DNA of 64,000 bases from Azolla caroliniana (taxonomy: Eukaryota; Polypodiophyta). The stretch is from the NCBI GenBank assembly GCA_043228905.1, contig JBHGNT010000013.1, positions 7,192,001 through 7,256,000 of the forward strand, in the 5' to 3' direction. The notes beneath the pieces are model-generated. The model had not been told where the DNA came from, did no database searches, and was given only the letters and a program-made list of their open reading frames with translations. The position numbers and the translations under genes were made by a program. Below are positions 1 through 9,163 of this stretch, in pieces (within the stretch, counting starts at the first letter, position 1; each line of letters begins with the position of its first letter).

Positions 1-429
1 CTTCACATATGGCGGCGGTGCTATATCATGGAGTCGAAGCTTCAAGAGTGCACGACCCTATCTACCATACAGGCTGAGTACATAGCAGCATCGGAGGCAG
101 CGAAGGAAACAATCTAGTTGCACCATCTATCTGCCGACTTCTCAGCTACAAGTCGAATAGACCAACCAACGCCGACCATCCATTACGACTTACAGAGCTC
201 AATACACCTGACCAACCATCCTGTCTAGCATGGAAAGACAAAGCATATTGAGGTGCAATATCATCACATCCGGGAGCTCATAACCAAGAGGAAGCTCGAA
301 GTCCGGAAGATCAACACCGAGGTGAACATCGCCGATTGCTTGCCAAAGCCACTCCTAGATCAACGATTCAAAGCATTAAGGATAAAGATGGGACTACAAC
401 AAGAGACCAAGCAGAAGAAGGCCAAATGA
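1..429 (+). pseudogene. Copia RNase H C-terminal fragment
   Basis: Translated with frame changes, this matches the end of a Ty1/copia polyprotein: an STIQAEYIAASEA block (the usual STTEAEY region), a TKHIEVQYHHIRE block, and the tail 'VNIADCLPKPL'. The RNase H domain removes RNA from the RNA/DNA hybrid during reverse transcription. Stops at about 115 and 228 interrupt it and its 5' part lies outside the window. The tail closely resembles the copia fragment at 24164-24758, so both probably belong to one family. Nothing recognisable lies between 430 and 539. Confidence 0.8.
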
Positions 430-539
430 GAAGCAAGGGGTAAGTTGAACCAATTGACTCAGATAAGTCAATCTGTCTAACTAGCCGAACCAGGCCAAGG
501 GACAGGCTTCAAGGGAGTATCCACGGGATAAGACAACAA

Positions 540-1310
540 ACTCCGACGTGGGAAACATTTGAAGAAGCACTAGAGACCACGTTCGCCATCGAGGACTCCT
601 CCAAGCCAACGCGGAGGGGATTCGAAGATTGGGTGGAAACGCTAGACAAGGGGTTGAAGTTCCTTGATGTGTTTTTGGCATTCGAAAGTCAGTTCAGGAG
701 GTTGTCCGCGAGAGATCAAGCTATCCTCGCACCGGACAAAGTGATCATGTTCTTACAAGCCATGGATGTCCGGGACCAGAAAGATCTTGAAATGCTTCTA
801 GAGGACACCACTACTAAGAGTGGCCTCACCAATACATGGGAAAACGTGCAGGATATCGTCGCGTGATACAAAAAGAGAGGGCAGTGGCTTGGTAGTGAAG
901 AAAAGAGGGGTTCGGAACCAATTCTGAAACCAAGATCTAGATTGGAAGACCATCAATCGTGGGCTCGGGAGACTACGACCAAGAAGGGAATCGATGCAAC
1001 CACGGTGGAGCAGTTGCTAAAGGAGATGGAGAACTTGAACATCGCGATGGTAAAGAAGTCGGATGACCGTCCCACAAGTTCCAAGTATATGGATCGTCGA
1101 TGAATATGGTGCAATAACACCAAACATGATCGGAGGGATTGCGACGAGCACAAGGAGGCACTACGACGGGACCTTATCTACTACGAGGGAAATCGGATTC
1201 ATTCGATGGACTCTCGGAAGCCACTCTGATAGAACTTCCGAAAAGGTGGCATGAAGAAGGTCCTAGAGGAGGCAATAGTGGCGAAAAGCAATTATGCGAC
1301 AACAGCAGGG
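540..1310 (+). pseudogene. G3-family gypsy gag remnant
   Basis: A mostly open frame encodes a gag-like, helix-rich region (TWETFEEALETTF, then FRRLSARDQAILAPDKV). It ends in a CCHC zinc-knuckle remnant near 1099-1145 whose first Cys is replaced by an in-frame TGA (*IWCNNTKHDRRDC). Gag would form the particle shell and bind element RNA. The frame runs into the protease region that follows. The assignment rests on homology with the element at 31682-38194 and on gene order. No LTR or start codon remains on the left. Confidence 0.65.
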
Positions 1311-2312
1311 ATATGTGTGGGTGAGTCATCTAGAGCAAAAGCATCTTTTTGGCCCGAAGTGTTAGAAAAGCCCGAGAAAACTAACTCTAATGAGATCTGA
1401 AGCACCACGTAAGGCATTTGAGAAGCTAAGGGATGGGAGTGGCCCGTCGATAAGAATAGCATGTACACCCTATGCCAATTACATGAGATGTATGTAGATG
1501 AGAAACGACGGCGCACAGATGATGCGGCCGGACCATCAAAGACGCCGGAGAGCTGGAACTCCGAAGGGAAGGGGAAAGGAAAACAAATTCCAGCATTGAG
1601 ACTCGCTTCAGACACCGAGCAACGGACGGACTTAAAAACGGTGTTCAAGGAGAGAATCCTCGATAGCTGGGTAGATTTTTCGCTTCGGGAATTACTCGGA
1701 ATAGCGAAGGAGTTCCTCGATCTTCTTGTGGATCTCGTAAAGAGAAAAAGACAAAATACGGAGGAAAATGCTCCAAGGGTGAATGAAAATACCATTCTAA
1801 TGATTGACACCGAAGTGGAGAATGAAATTCCAAACTCCCACTACAGAAGGCCCTACTGGGCACGCGCAATTGCGAAGACTCTGGTCCGAATCGGAAACAT
1901 CAACGAGCTCGTACTAGCATTGATTGATTACGGATCGGAGTTCAATTAAATGTCCAAGGAGTTCTACCAGAAGGGGAAGTGGCCTATTAATACTAATCAT
2001 GGGTGGAAGATCTGGGCAGCCACTAAAGTAACGGAAGATTTATTTGTGGCTTGCCTAGATGTGACGGTCAAGATCGGAGATGTGGAGATTGACCAAAATT
2101 TCTTCATGCAAGATGAGGTCTCACACTCCATGATCCTCAGGCCACCCCTTATCACAGGTTCATGGATGGAGACAAAGGTGCTCGATAGCGGAGCGGCTTT
2201 TGCCCAAATTCGGAGCCAAAGCGGAGGGAAAACCGTCCAATTCCTAACCGTGCCATCAAATCACGAAAGGAACAAGAGAGAGGTCTTGTCCCAAACAAAA
2301 ATGGATTTTTAA
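1311..2312 (+). pseudogene. G3-family gypsy gag-pro linker and protease
   Basis: A charged linker (ERILDSWVDFSLRELLGIAK) precedes an aspartic protease-like domain with active-site region ALIDYGSEFN, where most retropepsins have D-S/T-G. A TAA at 1947-1949 follows directly, and the frame then resumes with MSKEFYQKGKWPIN through about 2312. The same block in the related copy at about 33100-33345 reads ALIDHGSEINLMS. The protease would process the polyprotein. D-Y/H-G-S is an unusual active-site form shared by both copies, so it looks like a family trait. Confidence 0.7.
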
Positions 2313-3046
2313 AGCGGACTGTTATGGAGTGGTGAAGTAATAGTCCAAGAAGCCCTGATACCCCACATAGGAAGAAAATTCTTGGAGCAAAACAAGTACG
2401 AATCGGTTCGGATGGAGCATCTACGTACAAGGCCGTAATCAGAGTAATGAAGAAAGAAATCCAAAATGTGCAAGATGAGTTACAATCTGCATCAATAATA
2501 AAAGAAATCGTGGGAGTAGTCAAAGAAGTGTTCTACGGGAGCATGCTACAACGGCTTGAAGAGCTAATAGAAGAGAATAGGTAGGGAGACTGGGTAGTTC
2601 CAGTGGAATCGGTCGAGATGTATGAGATCATTGCGAAAATGGGGCCGGATGTGCTCCGCAAAGAAGAAGCAATGGTATGTACGAAATATAAGACCGTGGA
2701 CCACTACCCGCCGATAGCGAACAAAAGATGAAAGAAGTCTCGGGAGATCCGGCACATCGGAAGTCCGTGGATATTGGACATGCCTTCAGGGATGAGACCC
2801 GGAAGAAACTTCGGTGGAGGTGGGTTCTACTCACAAAATGAAGGAGAACCGTTTTGTGCGATGTTGGAGCAACATGGAAGAGCATTTGCATTCAAATCGA
2901 AAGAGATAGGGTGTGCTAACCCGAAGGTAGTGCAGCCGATGGTGATCTTCACAATTGATCATGTGTCGTGGAACCTGAAACCAATTCCGGTGCCACGAGC
3001 GCATATTCCAAAAATCATTGATTTGCTCAAGGGGAAGGTGGCGATG
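2313..3046 (+). pseudogene. G3-family gypsy pro-RT spacer, truncated
   Basis: Decayed coding sequence runs into the RT approach region (FAFKSKEIGCANPKVVQPM, VSWNLKPIPVPRAHIPKI). It parallels 34090-34280 of the intact relative and 28820-29030 of another copy. It stops abruptly at about 3046, just before the RT core, where it meets an oppositely oriented gag fragment of the same family. Many stops and frameshifts. Confidence 0.7.
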
Positions 3047-3449
3047 GGGACTCGTCGTACAACCTCGAGGTTCTCATCTTCTTATTTTTCTTTTCTATCC
3101 ACTTCATCAAGGCATGTCGAGTCATCCTCAACAAATCTTCCGTCGTGAACTCCGCTAATATTTCTCTCTCGACCTCGGACCATGTTTTCTTGCCTTCTTC
3201 AAGCTTGATGATGCGTCTTTGGATGTTGTTGGAGACCACTCTCTTGAAACTTGTAATTTGACGTGCTTCAGACACGTCCCTTTGATTCATCTCCCTTTTG
3301 TATGCATTAAGGAACTTCGTAATGTTCCTTCCATCAAATTGACCCTCGACCTTCTCCACGTTCGCATCATTGTCCCGAGATCTTATCATTTGTTCGATGA
3401 TTAGCATCATCCTTTTGAACTCTCCCGCTTGATTACTTGAGGACGCCAT
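3047..3449 (-). pseudogene. G3-family gypsy gag N-terminus, inverted
   Basis: A minus-strand frame beginning MASSSNQAGEFKRMM encodes about 130 residues of helix-rich gag N-terminus. It resembles the start of the plus-strand gag at 540-700 (both have a TW..E motif followed by a W-rich helix). It is cut at 3047 by the junction with the plus-strand copy. The start codon at 3449 sits about 50 bp from a primer-binding-like site and about 70 bp from an LTR, the expected order for the 5' end of a minus-strand element. Confidence 0.65.
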
Positions 3450-3497
3450 CTCGAACTATCGGTTGATCCTCGACTTGATCCTTCCTACCACCACTTT

Positions 3498-3513
3498 CAT
3501 TTCGGGTTCACCA
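3498..3513 (-). other. Possible primer-binding site of inverted G3 element
   Basis: Reading the minus strand away from the LTR end at 3522, the sequence TGGTGAACCCGAAATG starts with TGG, as complements of tRNA 3' CCA ends do. It lies eight bases inside the LTR. The tRNA was not identified. The call rests on position and the TGG start. Confidence 0.4.
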
Positions 3514-3975
3514 CTTAATTATGTCGTGAAAAATCCGTCACTACGTGCGGATTGTGAGGCAGAACCGTCAGGGTTTTGGACTGAAAAGATTCGAAGTTTG
3601 CACTAGCTTTAGCAAGAAAGTATTTAAGATAGATTGAAAGAGAGAGAGATTAAGATTGAACCCTTGACTTTAGATTTGAGGAACAAAATATCATCATCAA
3701 TTGGATAACGAATTTTTTTTTTCTTATTAAATTCTTTATTAATACCTAGCTCGTTTTTCTTCTTCATCCACTCTTTTATAGATGCCCCCATGCATATAAT
3801 GCATGTGAGGGTACAAGACATGCATACAATGCATCGAATGCATGTGATGCATGTTTTCCATTTGGCGCTCATGCATTACATGTGGTACATGATAAGCATA
3901 TCACTCATTCAAGCTTTAATATGAGATTTTACATGTGAAAATATAATGATAGAAAAAGCATTTCTAAAGAAATGA

Positions 3976-4036
3976 CTTGTCTTAGTAGTAAGCTTACTGC
4001 CTCCTATCTTGGAGGTGCAAGGTTCAAGCCTTGCTT
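3976..4036 (+). repeat. tRNA-like segment inside G3 LTR
   Basis: TGTCTTAGTAG (3978-3988) resembles a Pol III A box and GGTTCAAGCCT (4021-4031) a B box, separated by 32 bases. Between them CCTCC and GGAGG can pair, and GCAAG with CTTGC can form a T-arm-like stem. A TTTTT run follows near 4057. It is antisense to the element, as in the other two G3 LTRs. It does not fold as a complete tRNA, so a functional tRNA is not claimed. Confidence 0.6.
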
Positions 4037-4038
4037 GC

Positions 4039-4338
4039 ATCGCTGTGTATACAAATTTTTACTAGGTTTTTTAGTCTAGATGATTTTGTTCGTTTCACAT
4101 TGAAATCATCGCAATCAACCTATCCGATCGATCCGTCTATCCGGTCCATCTAGTTCACATCTAACCCGGTGATCCGTCCGATCTGCATCGCTGTGTATAC
4201 AAATTTTTACTAGGTTTTTTAGTCTAGATGATTTTGTTCGTTTCACACTGAAATCATCGCAATCAACCTATACGATCGATCCGTCTATCCGGTCCATCTA
4301 GTTCACATCTGACCCGGTGATCCATCCGATCTGGTCCC
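4039..4338. repeat. Tandem duplication, about 150 bp x 2
   Basis: Two adjacent, nearly identical copies begin TGCATCGCTGTGTATAC and end around a CCGATCTG motif. They lie inside the G3 LTR. The second copy is followed by a degenerate run rich in CCGGT/CCGAT words to about 4460. Confidence 0.8.
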
Positions 4339-4859
4339 GATTCCGTCTGTCGCCGTCTGTTCCCGGTTCCAGTCCCGGTCCCGATTCCGTCGCCGTCTTT
4401 TCCTGGTTTTAGTCCTGATTCCGTCGTCGTCGTCGTCATCCAGTCTGGTTCCGGTTCTCCAGAACCATTTTGAACAACTTAATCGTATCCATTCATCCAA
4501 GTTATACAACCCAACCTTTTTGTGCTCCTAACACATAGATAGAATATAAAGAGTTATAGCTCTACTTATATACTCTTGAACCCTGCTGGTGTCCTATTTA
4601 TGTGGGATATCTCATAGTTTTGTTTACCTCTTCTTCTTCTCAAACTTTATACTCACATAACTTGACACTAAGTTGTCCATTTCACATGTAGTAAAATGCA
4701 TTCGGAAGCTCTTGAAGACATCTATCTTTTCATACCAAGATATAATATAAAATAATATCTTCACTATTACTGTTTCATATTGTGTGTGAAGAACCACACT
4801 CGATTTTGTACATTCCATGCAATTTTCACATCGTTGCCGAAAATCTTCATGACAACGTG

Positions 4860-5892
4860 ATTGGCACTTAAAGATAACACAATATCTTCATCGAATCGGC
4901 TTTCAAATGTCGAAATCCGACAACTCCCTGTACATATGAAATGACTCTGAAAGCCTGATTATCATCATCCTATATTTGGATGATCTGGTCATTGGAGTTG
5001 AAGTCTAGTCGACATCAACAAGGTCAAGTCCCTCCTCCCCAACAAATTCAAGATGATGGACATGAAGGAGCTTCATTACCTCCTTGGCATCAAGGTAATT
5101 CAGACTCTAGTTGGCATTATGATCTCTCAACGGCACTACATCCTCAACTTGTTATACAAGTTCAGGATGACTAATTGCACATCTATGGCAACCCCTCTCG
5201 ATCGAAACCTCAAACTAGATGTCGACTCCGGCACAAAATAGTGCGAGCCGAATCAGTGTCGAAAACTGATCGGGAGCCTCATCTATCTCATGATCACTCG
5301 ACCTGACCATGAGACAAAAACCATGAGACATTCACTTGGATTGCGCTAAGTGAGTATTACGATATGTGAGCGGCACAATGGATTGTGGTATTCTCTACGA
5401 ATCAGCCACACCAATTCAATTCATAGGGTACACAGATATCGATTGGGCCGGCTATAGAGCCGATCAATGATCGACCTCCAAATTTGTTTTCTGCCTTCGT
5501 AACGGAGCGATTTCGAGGAGTAGCAAGAAGCAACCGACTATTGCACTTTCGAGCACAGAGGCCGAATACAGGGGTGTAGTCGTGGCTGCAGGTGAAGTTG
5601 TATGGCTCAAGAGGATTTTGAAGGATCTGGGCGTTCCCATCAAGGATCTGACTCCCCTTTACTGCGACAACATGAGCAGTATTTATCTGGCTAAGAACCC
5701 GATGTTCCACGCATGAACAAAGCATATTGAAGTGCATTATCACTTCATTTGAGAGCACGTACAGGTCGGAGATGTCCACCTTCAACACATCAGCACGAAT
5801 CTTCAGACATTTCACATCTTCACTAAGGCCCTAGGAGCTGACAAGCTTCGACAATTCATGTCAAACCTTGGATTGATGATCTCTGACTTGCC
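4860..5892 (+). pseudogene. Copia RT-RNase H remnant
   Basis: The RT catalytic motif appears as LYLDDLVIG near 4968-5000 and is followed by MMDMKELHYLLGIKV, CRKLIGSLIYLMITRPD, then RNase H blocks (GYTDIDWAG, ALSSTEAEYRGV, YCDNMSSIYLAKNP, TKHIEVHYHFI). These are the ordered last domains of a Ty1/copia polyprotein. Several stops and frame changes make it dead. The 5' part is missing: sequence left of 4854 is a gypsy LTR, so the gypsy element probably landed in this RT gene. The following polypurine tracts and LTR belong to it. Confidence 0.85.
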
Positions 5893-5908
5893 AAGCTTGA
5901 GGGGGAGT
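5893..5908 (+). other. Polypurine tract, first copy
   Basis: AAGCTTGAGGGGGAGT directly follows the RNase H tail and resembles copia polypurine tracts that prime plus-strand DNA. A nearly identical tract lies at 6025-6039 next to the LTR, so the 130-bp stretch with two tracts may be a duplication. Confidence 0.5.
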
Positions 5909-6024
5909 ACAAGAGAGAACCGGATCTCGTCCGAACTGGGTACCAACCGAAGCAGACACTGGAGATCATCTAAACCGGAGGCTAGCCGAAGCAGACATCA
6001 ACTGAAAGGAACCGACTCGAGTTG

Positions 6025-6039
6025 AGCTTGAGGGGGCGT
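6025..6039 (+). other. Polypurine tract adjoining LTR
   Basis: GAGCTTGAGGGGGCG immediately precedes the LTR start TGTTAAGAATC, the position expected of the functional polypurine tract. Confidence 0.75.
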
Positions 6040-6507
6040 GTTAAGAATCAAGCTCAACCTAACATTGTGTGTGAACACACCCTTTGAGAATCTATGAGCA
6101 CTCAAAGGTCAAGTGTCACACCACTCTCTACACATTAACTATGTGTCATAGAATCATATTCTATGAAAGATAACTAATGAGTTCCATATTCCCCATGACT
6201 AATGAGCCTTCACATTCATCAAGGTTCTAGAGAGAGAGTGGACATTGTAGTGAGTTAATGAAGAGGGAGGGTGACCTTATATAAAGCACCCTCCTCCTAC
6301 TTCATAAAGTGTCGGTTGTGACTCCTTGTAATTCTACATTTTTGTATCTCATATTCTCCTTGTGAATATACACCTTCTTCTTGAGTATTCTATTTTCCAT
6401 TCTATCTAATCTATCTTGTGTTTTCTCTTCTCTCCTCTCTTTCCTCTCACACATACACAGAACACACATCTCTTTCACTGCACAAGAATCATATTCGATT
6501 CTTTACA
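6040..6507 (+). repeat. Copia 3' LTR
   Basis: The 468-bp LTR is bounded by TGTTAAGAATC and GATTCTTTACA, inverted termini matching at 10 of 11 bases. It is placed right after a polypurine tract. It contains CTTATATAAAGC (near 6273), a plausible TATA region, and a pyrimidine-rich 3' part. No 5' LTR partner is in the window. Confidence 0.8.
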
Positions 6508-8675
6508 AGGACATTCGGCGAAAATCGATGGGACTCACCAACGACGAGTTGGTAGAAGCCCATCACTCGACCGAGTCGATCGAGAGAACAAGCCGACAGA
6601 ACCGATCAAAACACTTGTCGATCGAGAAAGAGGGGAGATCAACTATGCTCCAAGTCGAGAAATAGTTGAGCAAGTGATTTCTGCACTCATTGCATAAAAG
6701 TCGATCACAACATTTCCGACTACTGGTCGATCAAGAGGAAAGAGAGCAGTCGGTGATTCGAGCGGAACCCAAGATGATCCAACTTGAACCGCTCTCCAGT
6801 CGCCAACCAACTCAATGTTGCTGATTCCCAATCAGGAGAAATCCTCTCTTTAGAGGATTGGATGGTCAAAGAAGTCCTCTACATGTGCACAACATGCACA
6901 CATGTGGTTATTTCATGTGACCCTAAACATCGAATGGTTTTCGAACTATTCGGCTAACGCCAGCAGCACTGCCTGACTTGGCAACGGGCAAGAGTGCATA
7001 ATAGTAGGGATCGGAGAGGTTCCCATTCGATTGTTGAAGGGCAACATGATCACCGTGCACCAAGTTCGGCATGTACTCAATCTAAAAAGGAGTCTAGTCT
7101 CCATCGGCATGCTAGCTGAAGACAGGTACATAACGACTCTCAATGAGTCGACATGGATGATCAACCGGGGAAATCTCAGAAAATGGAGTGGACACAAGTA
7201 CAATAACTTGTATCCAATAATGGTGATCAATCCAAGAGGGGTCGCGAACGTAGCCAAATAGACTGACCTAAACCTATGGCATGGCCGACTCGGTCATATG
7301 TCACAAGCCAGAAGACTGTTCCATACACACCCATGCAAAATGGAGTGATAGAACAGATCAATTGAACGATCTAGGAAAGGGTGACGACAATGCGCCAGCA
7401 AGGCAGACTAAAGCTTGAGTTCTAGGCTGAAGCGTTGCAAATGGCAGTTTACTTGATAAATCTATCACTGTCGAAAGCAATCAGCCTCGAAGTGCCACAT
7501 GTACTATGGTTAGGAAAATCACCGACCTACAATAGGCTCCGTATATTCAGACGCGAATCCTATGTATTCATGCCTAGGGAGAAAAGAACCAAGTTGGCTC
7601 CCCGTGCAATAAAATGCATATTTCTCGGTTATGGAACCAATGGGGAATTCGGCTACTGACTATGGGACCCAGAGAACTAGAAATTGATCTTGAGTAGTGA
7701 CATAGTCCTCAATGAAGACTCTATTCTCTTTTAGAGGAACCAACAGAAAATAGTTGGTAAAAAGGTATCCTTTGAAGGTGACAAAGATGTCGTAGAAGGA
7801 CTGACTCACTGGGCCAAATCGAAAGTTTGACAAATAGTCAATACCGACCAAGCAATCGACACCTTTGCCGACTTTGAATTGGCAAATGGTCCATTGGTTG
7901 ACACCGATTCTACTACGAAACTAACGAGAGGAGAGAGAGTCAAAAACATCATGTCTCCCACATAGACTAAGGCGTTGAAAGGCCGAGTCGAACCGGCCAA
8001 GACCCCACTCCCTTTATCAATCTATCCCAAAGAAGGGGAGGATGATTTGATATAATCACCAAAATCCTATCACAAGGGCAAATCATTCTAAAGGACTCCT
8101 GAAGATGGATTAAGTAATCCCAGTTAGCCAACCGAATTGACTAAAGAGGTTGAACCGACAAAATTGACACCTAGGGGATCCGGACAAGTCCGAAGGTTGA
8201 CAGAGTTTTATCAACCAGGCTTGGCCTATGTCAACTACATGGACGCAACGATTCGAGCTCCTATGAGGAAGCCATATTCCCGCTGAATCCCCACACATCG
8301 CTACAAGCCATGAGATCTGAGATGGACTCGATCCATCAGAACAATACATGGGAGTTGGTCGAACTACCTAGTGGAAGGAATCCGCTACCCTACAAATGGG
8401 TATTCAGATACAAAAATGTATCCAATTCGGAGAAACCCAAATACATAGCTCGGCTCATCGCAAAGGGATTCAAATAGCGACATGGGGTCAACTATGATGA
8501 TATATTCTCACTAGTAGTCAAGATGACCACCCTTCGGCTCCTACTTGGGGTCGTGGCGATAGCAAATCTAGAGCTCGAGCAGATGGACGTCAAGATGGCA
8601 TTCCTACACAGAGATCTGGAAGAAGACATCTACATGTCTCAACCGGAAGGCTCCACGGCGATGGGGAGGAGGAAG
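6508..8675 (+). pseudogene. Copia gag-pol remnant, part 1 (host of nested insertions)
   Basis: Plus-strand decayed copia. In order: a leader/gag remnant (MGLTNDELVEAHH), a protease-to-GAG-pre-integrase region (MITVHQVRHVLNLKRSLVSI), the integrase H-H motif (LWHGRLGHMSQARRL), then a jump straight to the integrase tail (YTPMQNGVIEQI). The integrase core with its first two Asp residues is therefore deleted. The RT N-terminus follows ([33 protein letters not shown]). At 8671-8675 it is broken by the Tat-like insertion; coding resumes at 17580. Many stops. Confidence 0.85.
8671..8675. other. Target site duplication GGAAG (left copy)
   Basis: GGAAG precedes the TGTTG LTR terminus at 8676 and recurs at 17580-17584 right after the CAACA terminus. 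A 5-bp direct repeat of this kind marks an integrase-mediated insertion. Confidence 0.85.
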
Positions 8676-9116
8676 TGTTGCCTCTTAGGAAACACGGGCC
8701 GTGGTCAGTCCTTCGACCTAGACCCCAAGGTGGGTGTGGAACAACGAACAGAGCTTAATCATACTACGTAAGGAGAGAACCTCTGTGACTCCGCTGTGTG
8801 TAAAGGGAGACGGCTACAACCGATTCCTTCTCAAAAGTTGCGCTTACGTACTAATACGATTACGTATCCGAGACACTGACACTGAATTAGCCGTAGCTAT
8901 ACACAGAAACTCAGAGAAGATAGTATTCTATTATCAGGCGTTCTTTTTACAATTCCCAGAATTTACACACCTCCTTACGAGGTTTTCTGCCCTTTATATA
9001 TGTAGGGTCTAATTAGCCGTTCACGAGTACCCGCGTGAACCGTTACATACGTTACGCTTTATATAGTTTCTTTTTCCTACACTTTTGGCCGTCGGTTACT
9101 ATTCGGGCGGACAACA
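8676..9116 (-). repeat. 3' LTR of Tat-like element
   Basis: The 441-bp LTR has perfect 5-bp inverted termini TGTTG/CAACA. On the minus strand a TATATAAAG motif lies at 9057-9065, suitable as a promoter TATA box. The adjoining internal sequence (9117-9130) is not purine-rich, so no clear polypurine tract is visible. Confidence 0.85.
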
Positions 9117-9163
9117 CCTGGCACGCCTGTGGGACAGTGCCTTTGCACGTTGGACCCATCCCG

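Larger units (their letters stand above)
3522..4854 (-). repeat. G3-family LTR (5' LTR of the inverted element)
   Basis: Boundaries are set by near-inverted termini: TGTCGTGAA at the left and ATCTTCATGACA at the right, which match the termini of the G3 LTR at 37066-38194. It is about 1.33 kb, longer than its relative, partly because of an internal tandem duplication of about 150 bp (4039-4188 and 4189-4338). It carries a tRNA-like A-box/B-box segment on the plus strand. No partner LTR or target duplication was found. Confidence 0.75.

Noticed and set aside
1292-1810. Minus-strand 172-codon ORF
   Set aside because: Shadow of the plus-strand G3 gag-pro region, which has clear homologues at 32.5-33.3 kb.
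9117-9135. Polypurine tract of the Tat-like element next to its 3' LTR
   Set aside because: The sequence is mixed, not purine-rich. No tract could be supported there.
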